From positions 622,001-686,000 of the forward strand of contig JAQFVV010006545.1 of the NCBI GenBank assembly GCA_028023455.1: a DNA stretch of 64,000 bases, read 5' to 3'. Below are positions 10,754 to 23,973 of this stretch, piece after piece; positions within the stretch are counted from its first letter, which is position 1, and each line of letters begins with the position of its first letter. This DNA comes from Epiperipatus broadwayi (taxonomy: Eukaryota; Onychophora; Udeonychophora; Euonychophora; Peripatidae). Both the position numbers and the translations under genes were made by a program. The notes beneath the pieces were generated by a model. It searched no databases. It had not been told where the DNA came from and saw only the letters and a list, made by a program, of their open reading frames with translations.

Positions 10754-10783
10754 GAATTCATTTTCTAATTAGAAAATGAATTC
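10754..10783. repeat. Second copy of the 30-bp LTR palindrome
   Basis: Identical to 4442-4471, in the 3' LTR. Unchanged although neighbouring LTR bases differ. Confidence 0.85.
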
Positions 10784-12921
10784 AAGTTAATGAGTTTGAA
10801 AGCCTTATCGAAGGAATGTATCTAAAAACAACCAGTAAATCTAAAAACATTGATAATGAAAGAAGCGCTAGCCTGAAGGCATCAGAGGACAGATATATAG
10901 CTCTGAAAAATTTGGAGAGAGAAGCCATCTTTGTTGTAGAGAAGTGCAGTAAACTCTATGCATTTTAAATCATGAATTTAAATAGTGTTTCGATTATGGT
11001 GAAGGGCTAGAACATCAGGAATCTGGCTACGGTTCCTGAAGCCCTTAGAGAATCTTCAATGAAGCTGCTAAATTCTTTCCAGACAAATCATGCTGCTAAA
11101 ATTATGAAAAGCCACTAAAATGCTGTTCCAGTAATCGACTAAATGCATGCCTATGTTTTTTTTACCAACTCGGATGTGTAACCTAAGGATCCAGCCGGGA
11201 AGAAAGGGCTAATGTATATTTTTATAATGAACCTTAAATGTTCTGGCCAGTTCCAAACTTTACTTTACACTCCCTTTAAGAGCTCTTCTCATTTATAATG
11301 TAATAATCTTTGTAAAACTCTTTTATTTATGCTTTTTAAATTAGTAATTCTCTCAATCTCTAGTCTTTAAATTTAACTTTCCTTCATTACTATGGCGGTT
11401 CATTTACTATATTATATATATATATATTTATTGTGTGATTCATTAATGTCATTTATTTTTAATTATATGCCAATAATCTTTCGACTCAATGATCTCCTTT
11501 GTTTCCTTTGCCTTGTGCAAATAATAATATATTAATTCTAATAGTAATTCTCACCATTAGAACTAGATTTACCATTCTATCAATTATCGAGTCGAAAGAA
11601 ATTATTAAATGTGTGTTATTTTTATTATTGGCTAATAATAAATTATTAGCTCCGTTTTTAATCTATGCCCCAGCTATTTTTTGTATTCACCAATATGTAT
11701 TTATTCATATATAACCTTAAAATGTTTTTCTTGCAAAAGGGCCGATAAAGGATCAAATATATTCTAATTCAACTTTGTTGTTTTCGATTAAGATTCAGGA
11801 AGGGCACGATGATTGGGGCATAATTAATATGATTTACAAATACTTTAAAATAGTTTTACTTAAAAACTCATTTGACTTTAATTCATTTGATTAAGTCATC
11901 ACATAGAGCATTCTATAATTGTGTTTTAGTTCTCAAATGGTGACTAGTAAGTCATCATCTTCAACGGTGCTGACGTAGGGCAATCTTCCGCTCTGTTAGG
12001 CTGGTCGGTGATCATATTTCTGTTATTTTAAATTATTGAGGAAGAAAGCACTTCCTCTCCTGTTCATATTAGTCAAAGGGCATAAGACTTGTCAGATGCA
12101 AGCCACCATAGGACTTCGATTATCGACTAGCTATCATCTTTCAATTTCATTTTTTAGCTCATAATTCATCAGCACAGTTGCCTCTCTGTTCCAGTAAAGC
12201 CCATTCTGATGCTCGTAATTCATGATGAAGTGATTTCAATTAAAGTCGAACAAGTTTTCAGTCATATTTAATTAAATAATTTTTCCAATAAATATTAAAG
12301 TTATGCCCTAAATACATATCTTGCTCTTCGTGAATGGATTTGCGAATGTGAAAATAAATATCACATTCTTTTGTATAAAATTAGAGTAATAAATTCCTTT
12401 ACTAATGAATATCTTTATCTGCCTTTTATTCCTTGTTGGAGGCATAGACATAGACTTTCAAATATTGCATAATATTCATTGGCATATAATAAAGACTGCC
12501 ACTCGTATTATAATTATAAACTTTATTTAAGGACTAGAATTAATTAATTTAATCTTTATTTAAAATTCAAACAAAACAAATTATTATTATTAAATATTTT
12601 CTAAAAACACTTGGTTTCTTAGTTCTCAATTCTTTTATAATCATTTTAATGTCAATGCTCGCTGTCTGTGTTGGCAACCCAAACATATACATATGATTTG
12701 ATTTAAAATTATCTTTAGTCTGTTTATTATCCAATATTAATGTCAGTTCAAGGGTCTCTAATCCTCACCAAACATTAAGCTAGTTTCTTGGTGCATAGCA
12801 TTGTGCCGTCGATTTAGACTTCTACTAATCTGAGCTGTTGAGTTGGGTTTGAATTCAGTCTTGGTTCAGCTGAGTTTGGATCTGACTTGCAGTTTAGGTG
12901 GTGCATTTTTTGACTGGTACA

Positions 12922-12925
12922 ATAC
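12922..12925. repeat. Right target-site duplication ATAC of the LTR element
   Basis: Matches 3957-3960, directly after the CA end of the 3' LTR. Confidence 0.75.
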
Positions 12926-15900
12926 ATCACATCCTCAAGACAATGACAAAAATTTCCCATCCAACATCAATACTTGCAACAGAACCAACCAAACTTCAAC
13001 AATCAAATATCCAATCCAACCTTAAAAATCATAGATTTTCTACAACAAAATATATAACGGACCATAAAACCCTTTAGGATGGTACACCCAGAGCCTTCCT
13101 ACTTACAGGTCCTATTACTACTCAGGGTTTGAACTCCGTGTAGACATTTGCCTTTAACTCTGCTCAAGGATGGATTTAAATAGGATGGCAATAATATGAC
13201 CTCTATATAGATCCTTCATGGCTATTGCTAATAATATATTTAAAAAAATCTGTATACATGTATAATAGCTATTTTGGTGAGTGAAGTATGAATGATGCTT
13301 AATGATCTAGAGACCAGAGAAACAAAGATTTTAACTTCAAACAACAAATATTTATTTATGAAATTGGGGTTAAATTTATAATATTTATGAATTAATAAAA
13401 TATATACATGGATATACTAAAATACTGATTAATCTTTACTACAATAAGACTAGCTATGATTTAAATATTAACATAAAAATTATAAAATTATAGTGCATAA
13501 TGTACAATAAAGTATCAATTATTTTAAATATGAAATTATATTACTAGATGTACCATTATCATTTTGTTTATGTCCTTTAAATGTATCTCAAGGTTATGTC
13601 CATGAATTGCTAATTTGTGATAGTTCATTCCTAAGGCTGTTAATCATTTAAACAAGAAAATGTTGTATATATTTACTTATTAATTAGTTTGATTTTAATA
13701 TATTAATTGTCTAATAAATGTAAATATTTAAAATCTTACGTTTTGTATTTAATTCATTATCCAGTTTAATTTAAGCATTCAATTACGCTAATATTTTATT
13801 TAGAAACATATATAATATATTTATGTATATCTTGAGTTGTGTATTTGTATTTTTTTCTCCCTATAAAAGGGTGATAAAAATTTATAACTCAACTCTCAGT
13901 ATACATTTAAAAAAAAAAATTTAAAGCATAAAATTAAATGAAATTTCGGAATTCCTTGAAATAGTAGCAAGTTAAATTTTCAAGAGCAGCTACTGTATTC
14001 TTAGCAGATAATGTCTTTCTTTTATTCATGTATATTAAATCATGTTAAACATTCCAAGCATTAAAAATTCCCACGATGAAATCGATTTCCTGGGCGTTTG
14101 ATTTTAAAGCCATCACCTTTCCAATTCCATCCCAGATCATTCCACATTGATTTAAACATTAAATATACCAATGAATATTATCCTTCATCACATGCCAATG
14201 ACACCAAGGGAATAGATAGATTCCCTGACTCTTAATTAGCAAAATTGATTCATTAGATATTATTTACACACGTATAAATTGCTAAATATAAATCTTTTTC
14301 CACGGCTTGCGTTATAATATAAAATGAATGCTATTTCTATGCAGTTTTTATTTATACTTTAAAAGTAATAAAAAATAGTCTTAATAAAGTTCTATTCCAT
14401 CATTAGTTGAGTTTATCTTTTACAAGAAACATTTTATAGTATTTATATTTTTGACAACGATAAATAACTATGAAGCTTTTAGCATTTATTTGAACGAACG
14501 AAAGTTCATCAATTAAACAATGTCTTTTTTCCTTTTTTAAAATATTTTACACTATTAAATAATAAAATTTTAAATATTAAACAGTTTATTTTTACTAACG
14601 AAAGGAAATCATAACAACTAATATAATAACAATTAAAATATTCTTATTCTACAACTTTACTTTCATGCCTCCATTCGAACAAACAAAAAAACCAACAACT
14701 AAAAATTCCTGTTGCTTAGTTTTTTTTCACATTCCAAATTCAACAAAGATTTACTCTTTTTTTCCTCTTTTAAACAAAAAGAAACTTGGTTACTAAAATT
14801 TAATGTCAAATATTTTTATTATTATTTTTGTCACGTCATGATTTAGAATCTTACACATTCATGTATAGATGTGTGTATGTAGATATTTTATTTTATATTT
14901 AATAAAAAATAAATTTGTTCATTCCTTCATGAATATATGGTTATGTTTGTATATATATATATATGTGTGTGTATGTCTCCAAATTTCTAAAAAATTATGT
15001 TTTAAAAGTTGGCTGCCTATTTAGTCTTTATACATGTTATCCTAAAACATCAACTACTTATTATTACTTTTTTATAAGGATTGGGCATCACTTATAAGGA
15101 TTGGGCATCACCTTACATTTATATATATATATAATATTAACTAAAAGAAAAATATCAAGTATTACCAAATGGAACTTGAGGTCATTGTAACTTAAAGAAA
15201 ATAATAACACATTGTAACTTAATGAAATAATATCGAGTGGGTGAGAGCCATTTGTAATTTAATAAAATTATCTCAATAAATCTAGTAATAATTTTAACTC
15301 CTTCTTATCTTGTTGTATAGTTTTATACTAAGTGAATATTAAGTGAATATGGTCTGGGCAACACTAGGTTATCTATACCTAGACAATGGTATATTCTATA
15401 CCTACTTGAATAGTACCAGGTTTGAACCCTTTTTGGTACCTTATTTATAACTGGATGTAGGATTTTATTATTTTAGGACCATATCACATTTGCATTAACA
15501 TTAAGAAAAACAAAATCATCTTTATGCTTTGATTTTGCATATAAAATTCATCATACAAAATTATCACTTACATTTTAAAATTACAAATGCATTTCAATAT
15601 TCTCATAAGTCTTCCTAACTCACATAAAACACTATAAATTTATGGTGGCAATTCACTCATCCTTGAATAATGTTGGATGATCAGAATGGTGATTATTATC
15701 TTATAATGACTCACAAATGATAACCAAATACAGTGAAAATCATTATTTATCTATGGCATTTAAACCCATTTATCTAGATCATTAATTTAAAAAACATGAT
15801 GAAGAGGATGATGATAATAATGATACTTCCAGCTACAGCTTTAGAAATATTTCCTAACATAAAATTTAGCTTTTATAAATTCATAATTATTTGCCTGCAC

Positions 15901-16093
15901 ATGGTTTAGGGTTTTTTTTTTTAAATGTTAATAATATCTTATTGCATTAATGAATTACGACATATACAACACTATCTATTATTCCACAATAGAAGTAAAA
16001 CAATAACAATTATAACACCTCAGTAAAATAGAACAAGCCTCTCATATATAAAACCAATATAATTTCAAAAAGCAAAACCATAACAAATAAAGG
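12926..16093. other. AT-rich non-coding stretch
   Basis: No gene recognised. At 13040-13165 a less AT-rich patch includes GGGTTTGAACTCC (like a pol III B box) and shares CAACAAAATATA and ACTCAGG...GTTTGAACTCC-type words with 35664-35720, perhaps a worn dispersed repeat. An 18-bp unit (ATAAGGATTGGGCATCAC) is tandemly doubled at about 15075-15110. Around 15405-15445 a GTACCA/TGGTAC hairpin encloses GGTTTGAACCC. TA/TG microsatellites occur at about 14950-14975. Confidence 0.4.
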
Positions 16094-16545
16094 CTGTCTT
16101 AAAAGTATTTATATATACTTCCTGTGTGCTTAATAAATAATTACAGCTTTACAATAGTTTATATGTTTCCAGTATAAAGATCATAAGATTAATTCATCAT
16201 AAATTGCAAGATTTTGTGAATGTTAATTTGGATAGAAAATAGGGAACTTAAATAGAGGAGAGAACAACAGCTTCATGCTTCCAAATCAAGATGCTTCAGA
16301 TTGGCTTATGTAAGTGGAAAGTTAGGTTAAAGATAAGACAGCCACTCTTATCTTTATAAAAGTCGCTATCTTGTGTCTTGTGTCGTGGTTTGGGAGATCC
16401 TTCTATCGGCAAAATAAAGATATTGCTTGACTATTATAAATTTCAAGACTCATTTGGTACAGGTTAAATCCTGTCTTAAAATTATCTGCATATACTTTCT
16501 GTGTGCTTAATAAATAATTATAACATTAACAAATAGTTATAAGAA
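16094..16545 (+). repeat. Dispersed repeat family F1, copy near 16 kb, flanked by direct repeats
   Basis: The core at about 16272-16400 (TCAAGATGCTTCAGATTGGC, later AGATAAGA.GCCACTCTTATC, then GTCTTGTGT.GTGGTTTG) matches copies at 29.85, 30.2, 31.72, 54.3 (inverted) and 54.5 kb. Upstream similarity to the 54.5-kb copy begins near 16190. A tail motif ending GTGTGCTTAATAAATAATTA occurs at 16094-16145 and again at 16471-16523, so this locus holds one copy plus a tail piece of another. No ORF. The class is unclear: the AATAAATAATTATAA-type end suggests a non-autonomous retroelement. Confidence 0.6.
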
Positions 16546-18915
16546 TATTTACAAAACTTCAATATTTTTAATTAATAAATGGTCAATTGGAAGAGAATGG
16601 AAAATTATATAAGATAATATATATAAAGTAATATAATACATGTAATAAATGCTTTGGATATTGTTATATAGTCTTTCTTTTTCTTGATGTTATATTGGAT
16701 TTTTATATGAAAGTGTCAGTTGTGAAAAATTCTTTTTTATTTTATTAAAGTTCCTCAAATTTATTATTTAATGTGTATATATATATAATAGTTTTATGGA
16801 TGTTATAGATAGAAATATTTAATGTGTAAAGATATTTTTTTACAATTATTTAATTAGAAAACACTCTGTGTAGAACAGTAGCCAATGAAAGTCAATCGCC
16901 CCAGGCTATTAGTTAAAGTAATATTATTAGGCTGATTGCATTACTTTACTTCTTGTCCTGGGCAGTTGACTTTAGTATATATGCACTTAATTTTTGCTGT
17001 TTCTTTTTTCCATATTTTTTATAAAATAAGAATGCTTTTTAGAACTAAATAATACTGTGTTTATGTCTTAGTGAGAAATTTTGAATGCAATATGATCTTT
17101 ATAACTTTTGACTAGTCTTAGTAGAACAGTGCGAGCATAAATGCTTTTTCGAGTTATAAAATCTACAATTGTTTATTTATTCATTTATATATATATTTCA
17201 AACAGACATTCAAATATATTTAATATATCGCATGCTTCAAATAATCAACTTTGTTTCGCATATATACATTTGTGTGTGTATATATATATATGTATTGTAG
17301 CTCATTAATTTATTCGTGTAAATATGTATGTGTTCATGTCTGGGTAATCAGTTTTTCTAACTTTAAAACAATTTTTCGTTATTTTTTTATTAGCAGTCAA
17401 CCGTGTAATTAAATTTTAGTTTAAACCTGTATTTTCCTTATATTAACCCTTTATTGTTAAAATCGTAGTCTAGAAATTAAAATATAAACTGTTATTACTA
17501 TTTTAATTAAGCGTGTAAGAGAATCATTGGTTTATCATTCAATTAAGTAACGTGTTAATTAACATTTTTAGAAACTTTGAAACTAAATTAAATATCTTAA
17601 AATCTTAGTAAATTATATTTTTTAAAAAAAAATTTCTCATTAAATAAAATATGCAATATATAAAGAAGGAAGGATTAATTAATAAAAATAATCGATTGTG
17701 TAGGCAATTCTACATAATGTGAGCGTGTAGCATTGCACTTTAAAGACATATTACTATTTAGCATATATTAAATTTAATTTTTAATTAAATTTTATTTAAT
17801 GAATAAACTTTATATAATTAGAATGATGTTATGAAATATCTAATAAATACTCAATGTAAAAGGAATCTTGTTTCCACTGAAAGTTTTTTGGATTATTATA
17901 TAGCATTCATGTGAATTATGGCCTATGTGAAAATATATGAATGCTGTAAGCAATTTTATACATAAATAAATATCCACATCTTTGACAGATTAACAAAACC
18001 CATGTTATATCATCATCATCATTTCTCAAGCCAGACGTTTTCCTCCAGTTTTTTTTTTTTAAATATTGTATGTATTTCTTTTCATAAGATGATCAATTAC
18101 GTTTTATTTTTCTTTTATTTCTACTTATCTGTTTATTTCATCATATATTTTATAAATCTCATTGATCTCATATTATATGAAGATCTTTAATTGATTTTTT
18201 TAAAGATTTATATGATAAATTCATTCAATAACGATTATATACAAAACTTGTTTAATTGAAGCAGTTGTAATTTTATGACAAAATATTCTATTTATTTAAT
18301 TCTATATTGTTTAATATAACAGCAATACTTTAAAGGCTAAACTGAACCTCAACATTCAAGTCTAATATTCTACATTAAACATTATCAAGACATTCAATAC
18401 ATCACATTTTTAAGATGATATTTTAACATATTAAGTGTAGCTGTGAATTTTATTTATTAGCTTATGTGTTTACTATGCCTTATTCAGAAACTTTACTTTA
18501 AAAATAAAATATTATTTTTTAACTAATTACAAGAGCAATTATTAAATATTTCCATTAAAAAATTGTGTGAAAAATAAAAAATAGCAAAGACAACAATATA
18601 AAAAGAACCTAAAAGCCAATGGCATAATTTTCTGATTTTAGCTTTAATAGCTTCAAATTGAAAATCTTACCAACCAATTTACATTGTTTCTTGATGCAGA
18701 CTTTATAAAGTCATGTTTACATGGTCCAAAGAGCACAATCCTAAAATGAAAAACAAATTTGAAATAAAATACAACCCTTATCAATGTGAATTTTCACATT
18801 ATTTGCTCCATAATTTTATAACAAGTGTAACATTACCTCATGTAACAATATGTAACAATCAAATAATATCGAATAAAGATCTGAAAAACTATTTGTTTTT
18901 GATAAATATATTTTG
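16546..18915. other. AT-rich non-coding stretch
   Basis: No gene recognised. Holds the hairpin at 16888-16973 (listed separately), TA/TG repeats at about 17272-17292, a (CAT)n run near 18011, and many A/T homopolymers. Confidence 0.4.
16888..16973. repeat. Imperfect hairpin (35-bp arms)
   Basis: AAAGTCAATCGCCCCAGG... (16888-16922) and the reverse complement of 16940-16973 (AAAGTCAACTGCCCAGG...) agree through AAAGTCAA, GCCC.AGG and AGTAAAGTAAT, with a 17-base loop. It is GC-richer than its surroundings and looks like a small fold-back MITE. Confidence 0.6.
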
Positions 18916-18919
18916 TATA

Positions 18920-19265
18920 TTTTTTAAATATATATATATATATGTCTATGGGTGTATGTGTATCTGGGTATATATATGTATGTTTAAAAGATGTATGTGT
19001 ATATATTTGGATATGCATAGGTATATATAGATGTAGGTATGGAATTTATATATATATGTCTAGGGGTGATGTGGATCTATATATGTATATGTATGAAGGG
19101 AATATAAGCGTATATTTTGATATATATATATATATGTGTGTGTGTGTGTATTTTTATGCATATGTGAAATGATGGTTATGCATTTATATTATTCAAATAT
19201 TGTAGCTCTAATGAAGACTGCTGGACAGTTGAAACTGTAATGAAAATAAAGAAGTTTTAAAAAAA
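18920..19265 (+). repeat. TA/TG-rich repeat with retroelement-like 3' tail
   Basis: Degenerate TATATG/TGTGTA repeat (18920-19150) leads into TAATGAAGACTGCTGGACAG, TTGAAACTG, then AATAAAG and an A run (19253-19265). The GAAGACTG...CAGTTGAAACTG segment recurs on the minus strand at 60206-60230. A polyadenylation-like AATAAA followed by oligo-A suggests the 3' end of a retroelement, perhaps Penelope-like since the second copy lies near a GIY-YIG relic. The open frames through the TA/TG repeat are low-complexity and not genes. Confidence 0.5.
19208..19235 (+). other. Degenerate hammerhead-like core
   Basis: CTAATGA, a GACTG/CAGTT stem with loop CTGGA, then GAAAC. This order resembles the CUGANGA - stem II - GAAA core of hammerhead ribozymes, which are known in the terminal repeats of Penelope-like elements. 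One core base differs (CTAATGA for CTGATGA) and no stem I or III was established, so this is a resemblance only. Confidence 0.3.
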
Positions 19266-19269
19266 ATTG

Positions 19270-22200
19270 TTTTTTTTTAAATGTATATGAAAAAAGTGTT
19301 ATAAGCAGTATAACAAACTTTGTTAACTATTTGGGGCAAATTGCTTGATCAAATCATTAAAATAATTAGCACTTTATTTCATCAGTGAATTTCAAGAAAT
19401 TACACTTAGTGCCTGCTAATCATTCATATATGACAGAGAAGTGGTTTATATTATAAAATGCTTTAAAAAAAATTTGCTGTATAAAATTATATGATATTTT
19501 CGAGTAATTATTATAGACATTTTCAACCATTTTATTTAAAAGTTAAAGTAAAACTATCTTTAAATAGTCACTCTACCAGATTTTTCTTCATGAAACCAAT
19601 GATGAAAATATAACATTATCAGGTTTACAATTTACAGGTAGTGAGAATTGTTATTTATCTTTAACACTCTGTCTAACCATAGCTAAACACATTTCCTGGA
19701 CAATATTGACTGATTAGTTAGATTGTCTACAAACTGACTATTTGAAAAAAGAAATTCAACCCTTTTGAAAAAATGCTCAAAGTTACTATTCTGGTTTTGA
19801 AGTTAGTTTGTAAGTATGGTAGATGAAGCATTATCATTTCGTCACAAAACACTGTATTGTAATGTTTTCTATAAAAATTGCAATATTTTTGAAGCTAATA
19901 TATCTCAAATGTATGTACTCGATAAAAAAAATTTTACATTATATAAATTGCTTTAAATTTTTTTTTTTAAATGAATTGATAAATTTAAAAAGTATGTCTT
20001 TTACTGATTTCAATATGATAGAGCTTCCTAAAAAAAGATTTAAAATAACTGAAGACATAATAACTTTATTTTCTTGAGGGAGGTAATACCTCTTATATCT
20101 TCATATAAATGACTGGACTTCTGTGTTTCAATTTCTATACAACTATTATATTGTAATAATAAAAATTAATAACTATAAATATTTTACTCATATTATTAAT
20201 CCATATAAAAATATAAGTATAAAATTGTTCTTATATTTAAAATTTTGGAAATTTTTTTATTAGTAATAGCCTGATAATAAAAGAAAATATATATTTTTTT
20301 TAAAAGAGAAAGATTATTATTAAATTTCTTTTATCAATCCTTGTACATATATCTAAGATATGGACCCTGCGTATAAGAACAATACGTCAACTTTAGCACA
20401 ATCAGAAAAGTACAGAGATATGTATGTTGTGTACAATGAAAAGGAATTGAAGATAAAATATATAGTTGCAAAAATAAGCAGGTATTAACATTATTTACAA
20501 ATAAAATTGAAATTGATTGGCTAGAGGTATTCTGTGATCACAACGATGCTATTTGGAATAATGTAGAGAAAAGAAGGTATAAGTTAAACATGCTGGTTTA
20601 AACATAGAAAAAACGTTATTTGCAATAGTCTGAGAATTATTAAAATGACAATTATGATGATGATATTTTAGCTTTACATTTATTTTATTTTTTTAAGCAG
20701 ATTGTTAAACATGCTTGTTTTTAAATTGCCATTAATTAAGTAATGCAGCCGTAAAACTTTAGAGTTTTTTTTAATAATAAAAACAAGAATACATACACTC
20801 ATTTCCATAAAATAATTTTTAAAAATATTCTATTACATATTTTATTAATATGATGAGATCAAAAATCCAAATTTGGAAATTTAAGTTTTAACAATTATTA
20901 AAATTCAGGTCAAATAGAAATTAATACTAAATAATATAAACATATTTTGTGCCATGATAGTTGCCATAAACATTCCTTTTAATGCATGTTTTATGTCATC
21001 CTTGGAATATACTAATAAAATCCACTAATTAGTAATCATAGTATTATTATCTTATTTAAATTCTTATAAACATGTAAATTGTTTGTAGAAATTGTGTTTA
21101 ATACAAATAAAATATATATAATAGTCCCTTCAAGTTTGCTGAAACAAAGATCTTAATTACACTAATTCCTACCAAATGTTTTGAATATCTAGACATTATT
21201 GTTGTGATTGCTATAACATTTTCTTTTTCAAGAAATAAAAACTGCTGAATCTTACATCAGATTAGAAGTACTTATAAAATTTTCTTCTTATTACTATGTT
21301 AAACACAATATAATTTGGCTATATGTTACATATAGTAATTTTACAATAATAAAATTTATAATCAATAATTTGTTAAGCATATACTCATTACACTCATTAT
21401 GTAATTAAGGCTATAACCTTAAGACTATGTGCCTAGATGTGACAGTAGACTTTTACAAATCTTAAAACAAGATTACTTTTAAAAGACACGAGCCCCCTTA
21501 CAATTTTTTAAAGCATTACATCTTGTTTTATTTAATAAAATAATATTTGAAAACTAAATTGTGGCTATCTATATATTTAATTGCACTATTTTCTTCTACA
21601 TAATAGGTATGAGTAGCAGTAACATTTTAATGGTAATTTTTCTTTAGATACAAGCATTGTCTTGCAGTAAAGGTTGAGAAAAATCAACATTGGGTAAAGT
21701 CACCATAATCTATATATCTATATTTAGATGTGTATTAAACACCTTTATTACTGTCACTATGTTCTAATTTCATTATTACTGTTAAAGGTACTATAACTAT
21801 TTTTATTACAAAAAAAATAATAATAACTTTTCAAAATTATGACATAATCAGACTTCGTAAAAAAAATATTTTAAACTATCTTTTTCTAAGTCTGATCATA
21901 TTTTTGGAGATCCCAAATTTTTAATAAGAATTCCTTATTTAAGCAAATAATAAATTGCCAAATAAATATCTCTATTAAAAAATTAGTACCAAATGTTTCA
22001 TTACTGAATATATTTCCTTATATAAGATCACAATTAATGTCTCAATCTATTATCATTGTTCTTATATTCATTTTGTTAATACACAAGATTTTGTGTATTG
22101 CATACAAAAAAGTATTTAAATTAACGTTATGGTATATTTATTTAAAGTGTACAACTACCCCTGCAGATATACATATTTTATTGTCATATTAATACTAAAA

Positions 22201-23970
22201 AGTGACCCATTGCATAAAAAAAGAATACAAAACGAGCAACAAGGGCCTCCCCAAAAAATTTCTTAATTCAACATAGAATTTTTCTTTTAAGTTAACATCA
22301 TATTTTGCAATGCAGCAGGATATATATATTCTAACTAATGAAATTTAAGGTTAATATTTTCTAACCAAACGAATAAATTAATATTTGAGCTTTGGGCCAT
22401 TTTCTAACCAAATATAATTTAATGTGTCCATTTATTCTAGATAAATATACACTAATTTAAATCTCGGTTTTTAAAGATGAACATTCTCTTAAATATAAAT
22501 TAACGACAGATGCATTTTCTAAGTATCAATTAAATATGCAATGCATCAATTATATATATTATGGTATACTAAGTATAGATCAAATAATTTCTAAGTATAG
22601 ATTTAATCTAATAATTTCTCAAATATAATGCATAGACTAATATATTTCATACGTATAAATTAAATATAACCTCCTTCATGCGACCGCATTACAGGCCAAT
22701 TGTAACTATATAAAATCAATTCAAACAAATGAAAAGTTATTCTTTATTTTGTTAACTTTATAAAAACTTAATAAATTAACATAAAACGCGTTTTGCAATC
22801 TCTCGATCAGTCATCCTCATTGGATTTTAAATAGCATTAAAAACGATTGGGAAAGCTTACAGATATCATATATAATATTGGATAGTTTAAGCTAATTATA
22901 ACTTTATTATAACCAATGAGAATTTTATTCAAATGATCACACATCCACGTTATAGACTAATTATACCATATTCAAACTATATGGCATTTACACATTTGCA
23001 GATAAATTGCATGCCAGTTACACCATTTTAAGAATGGATCGATGGATACTTCATCATTCCCAGCTGATACTACTTCTGAGGCCTACTGAGATGATGATGA
23101 TGATGATGATACAGAACATCTATAAGCTTAATTGCCAGGGTGCCAAATTGCAGCTCCAATAAAATATAAAGGTTAAATCTCAATTCAATTCTCGTAGTAA
23201 TAATATTTCATGAATGGGTTAATACATAATCGATCTAGAGAACACTGAGAATGCATTAAAATTGACAATATTAATATCTTTAAGAATTCCATGTTATTCT
23301 CAGCACATTCCCCATTTACTATGATTAAAGCTACAATTAAATTTTATTCTAATTATAAAGTTCTATATTCATCTCCACCTTCCGGATCCACTCTTCCATC
23401 AATTTCACATCCATATGTCTATTACCCTTTCATTTATTTTATCATTAAATCTTATATCTGTGCTAGCTCATTTCTCTCATTATAATCTCTTCTCAGGGTT
23501 TTTCGAATAATTAGGTGTGGAAATCGAATAAGCTGCGATAGGTCATTGGTAATAAACACTCCTCTCTTGATCACCTCCAAGGTGATCTCAGTTGTCATTA
23601 ATGCAGTCTAATATCAATTTACATTAAAGATGGAATATTTTAAGCTTATTAAATCTTTATAAACACATCATAAAACATAGTCACAATTATAACCAAATTA
23701 TAATAAAATAAAATGTGTCTAGAGAGGTTTGAATACAACGTATGGAGAAAGGATTTTATGCCCACCCTCTGCACTTGCTATCATACAATACTATCTCTAT
23801 TCACAATTTATACTTCAACAATATTAAATTATTTGGTAATTTTACGCATTTAAAATTAACCTTTTAAATAGTTTTACTAAATATCAGATAATTCAAGTAT
23901 TCATAATAATATATTGATGTATGATTGGATTGGAAATATCTAGATAATAATAACACACAAAAACATGGAG
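19270..23970. other. AT-rich non-coding stretch
   Basis: No gene recognised. A stretch near 20340-20640 has somewhat longer open frames but no motif. A worn inverted pair (TAATCAGACTT / AAGTCTGATCA) spans 21839-21901. The phrase GGCTATAACCTTAAGACTATG near 21410 has a relative near 29752. A short ATG microsatellite is at 23088-23111. Confidence 0.4.
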
Positions 23971-23973
23971 ACA

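Larger units (their letters stand above)
3961..12921 (+). mobile_element. Complete non-autonomous gag-only LTR retrotransposon, 8.96 kb
   Basis: Seen directly: two long direct repeats (3961-6642 and 9523-12921), both starting TGAAGCAGTC and ending GACTGGTACA; flanking ATAC duplications; a purine run at 9513-9522 abutting the 3' LTR; and a short internal region of 2880 bp. The only recognisable coding content is a gag-like protein at 8273-9335. No aspartic protease DSG/DTG, RT YxDD or integrase motif was found in any frame of the internal region. The layout matches what is known as a terminal-repeat-with-GAG (TR-GAG) type, which depends on pol from a partner. The LTRs look about 97% identical in sampled stretches outside the MITE and a roughly 40-bp indel, so the insertion is fairly recent. 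The plus orientation comes from the gag strand and the polypurine tract position. Confidence 0.85.
9523..12921 (+). repeat. 3' LTR (3399 bp including an inserted MITE)
   Basis: Collinear with 3961-6642. Without the insert and one TTAA copy it is 2649 bp. Differences from the 5' LTR are scattered substitutions: about 5 in a 155-base stretch I compared (4501-4655 against 10815-10968). It ends GACTGGTACA and is followed by ATAC. The single open frames inside are not shared in a meaningful way with the other copy and are not taken as genes. Confidence 0.88.

Noticed and set aside
11499-11714. 71-codon frame within the 3' LTR
   Set aside because: The matching 5' LTR region does not keep it as a comparable frame, and there is no domain.
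13127-13140. tRNA gene based on GGGTTTGAACTCC
   Set aside because: B-box-like word only; no A box or cloverleaf could be drawn.
18713-19172. Overlapping frames through TATATG repeats as small genes
   Set aside because: Low-complexity TA/TG repeat translation.
23569-23587. GATCACCT/AGGTGATC hairpin as a regulatory site
   Set aside because: Only 8 bp per arm, with no partner sites or gene nearby; chance is likely in 64 kb.
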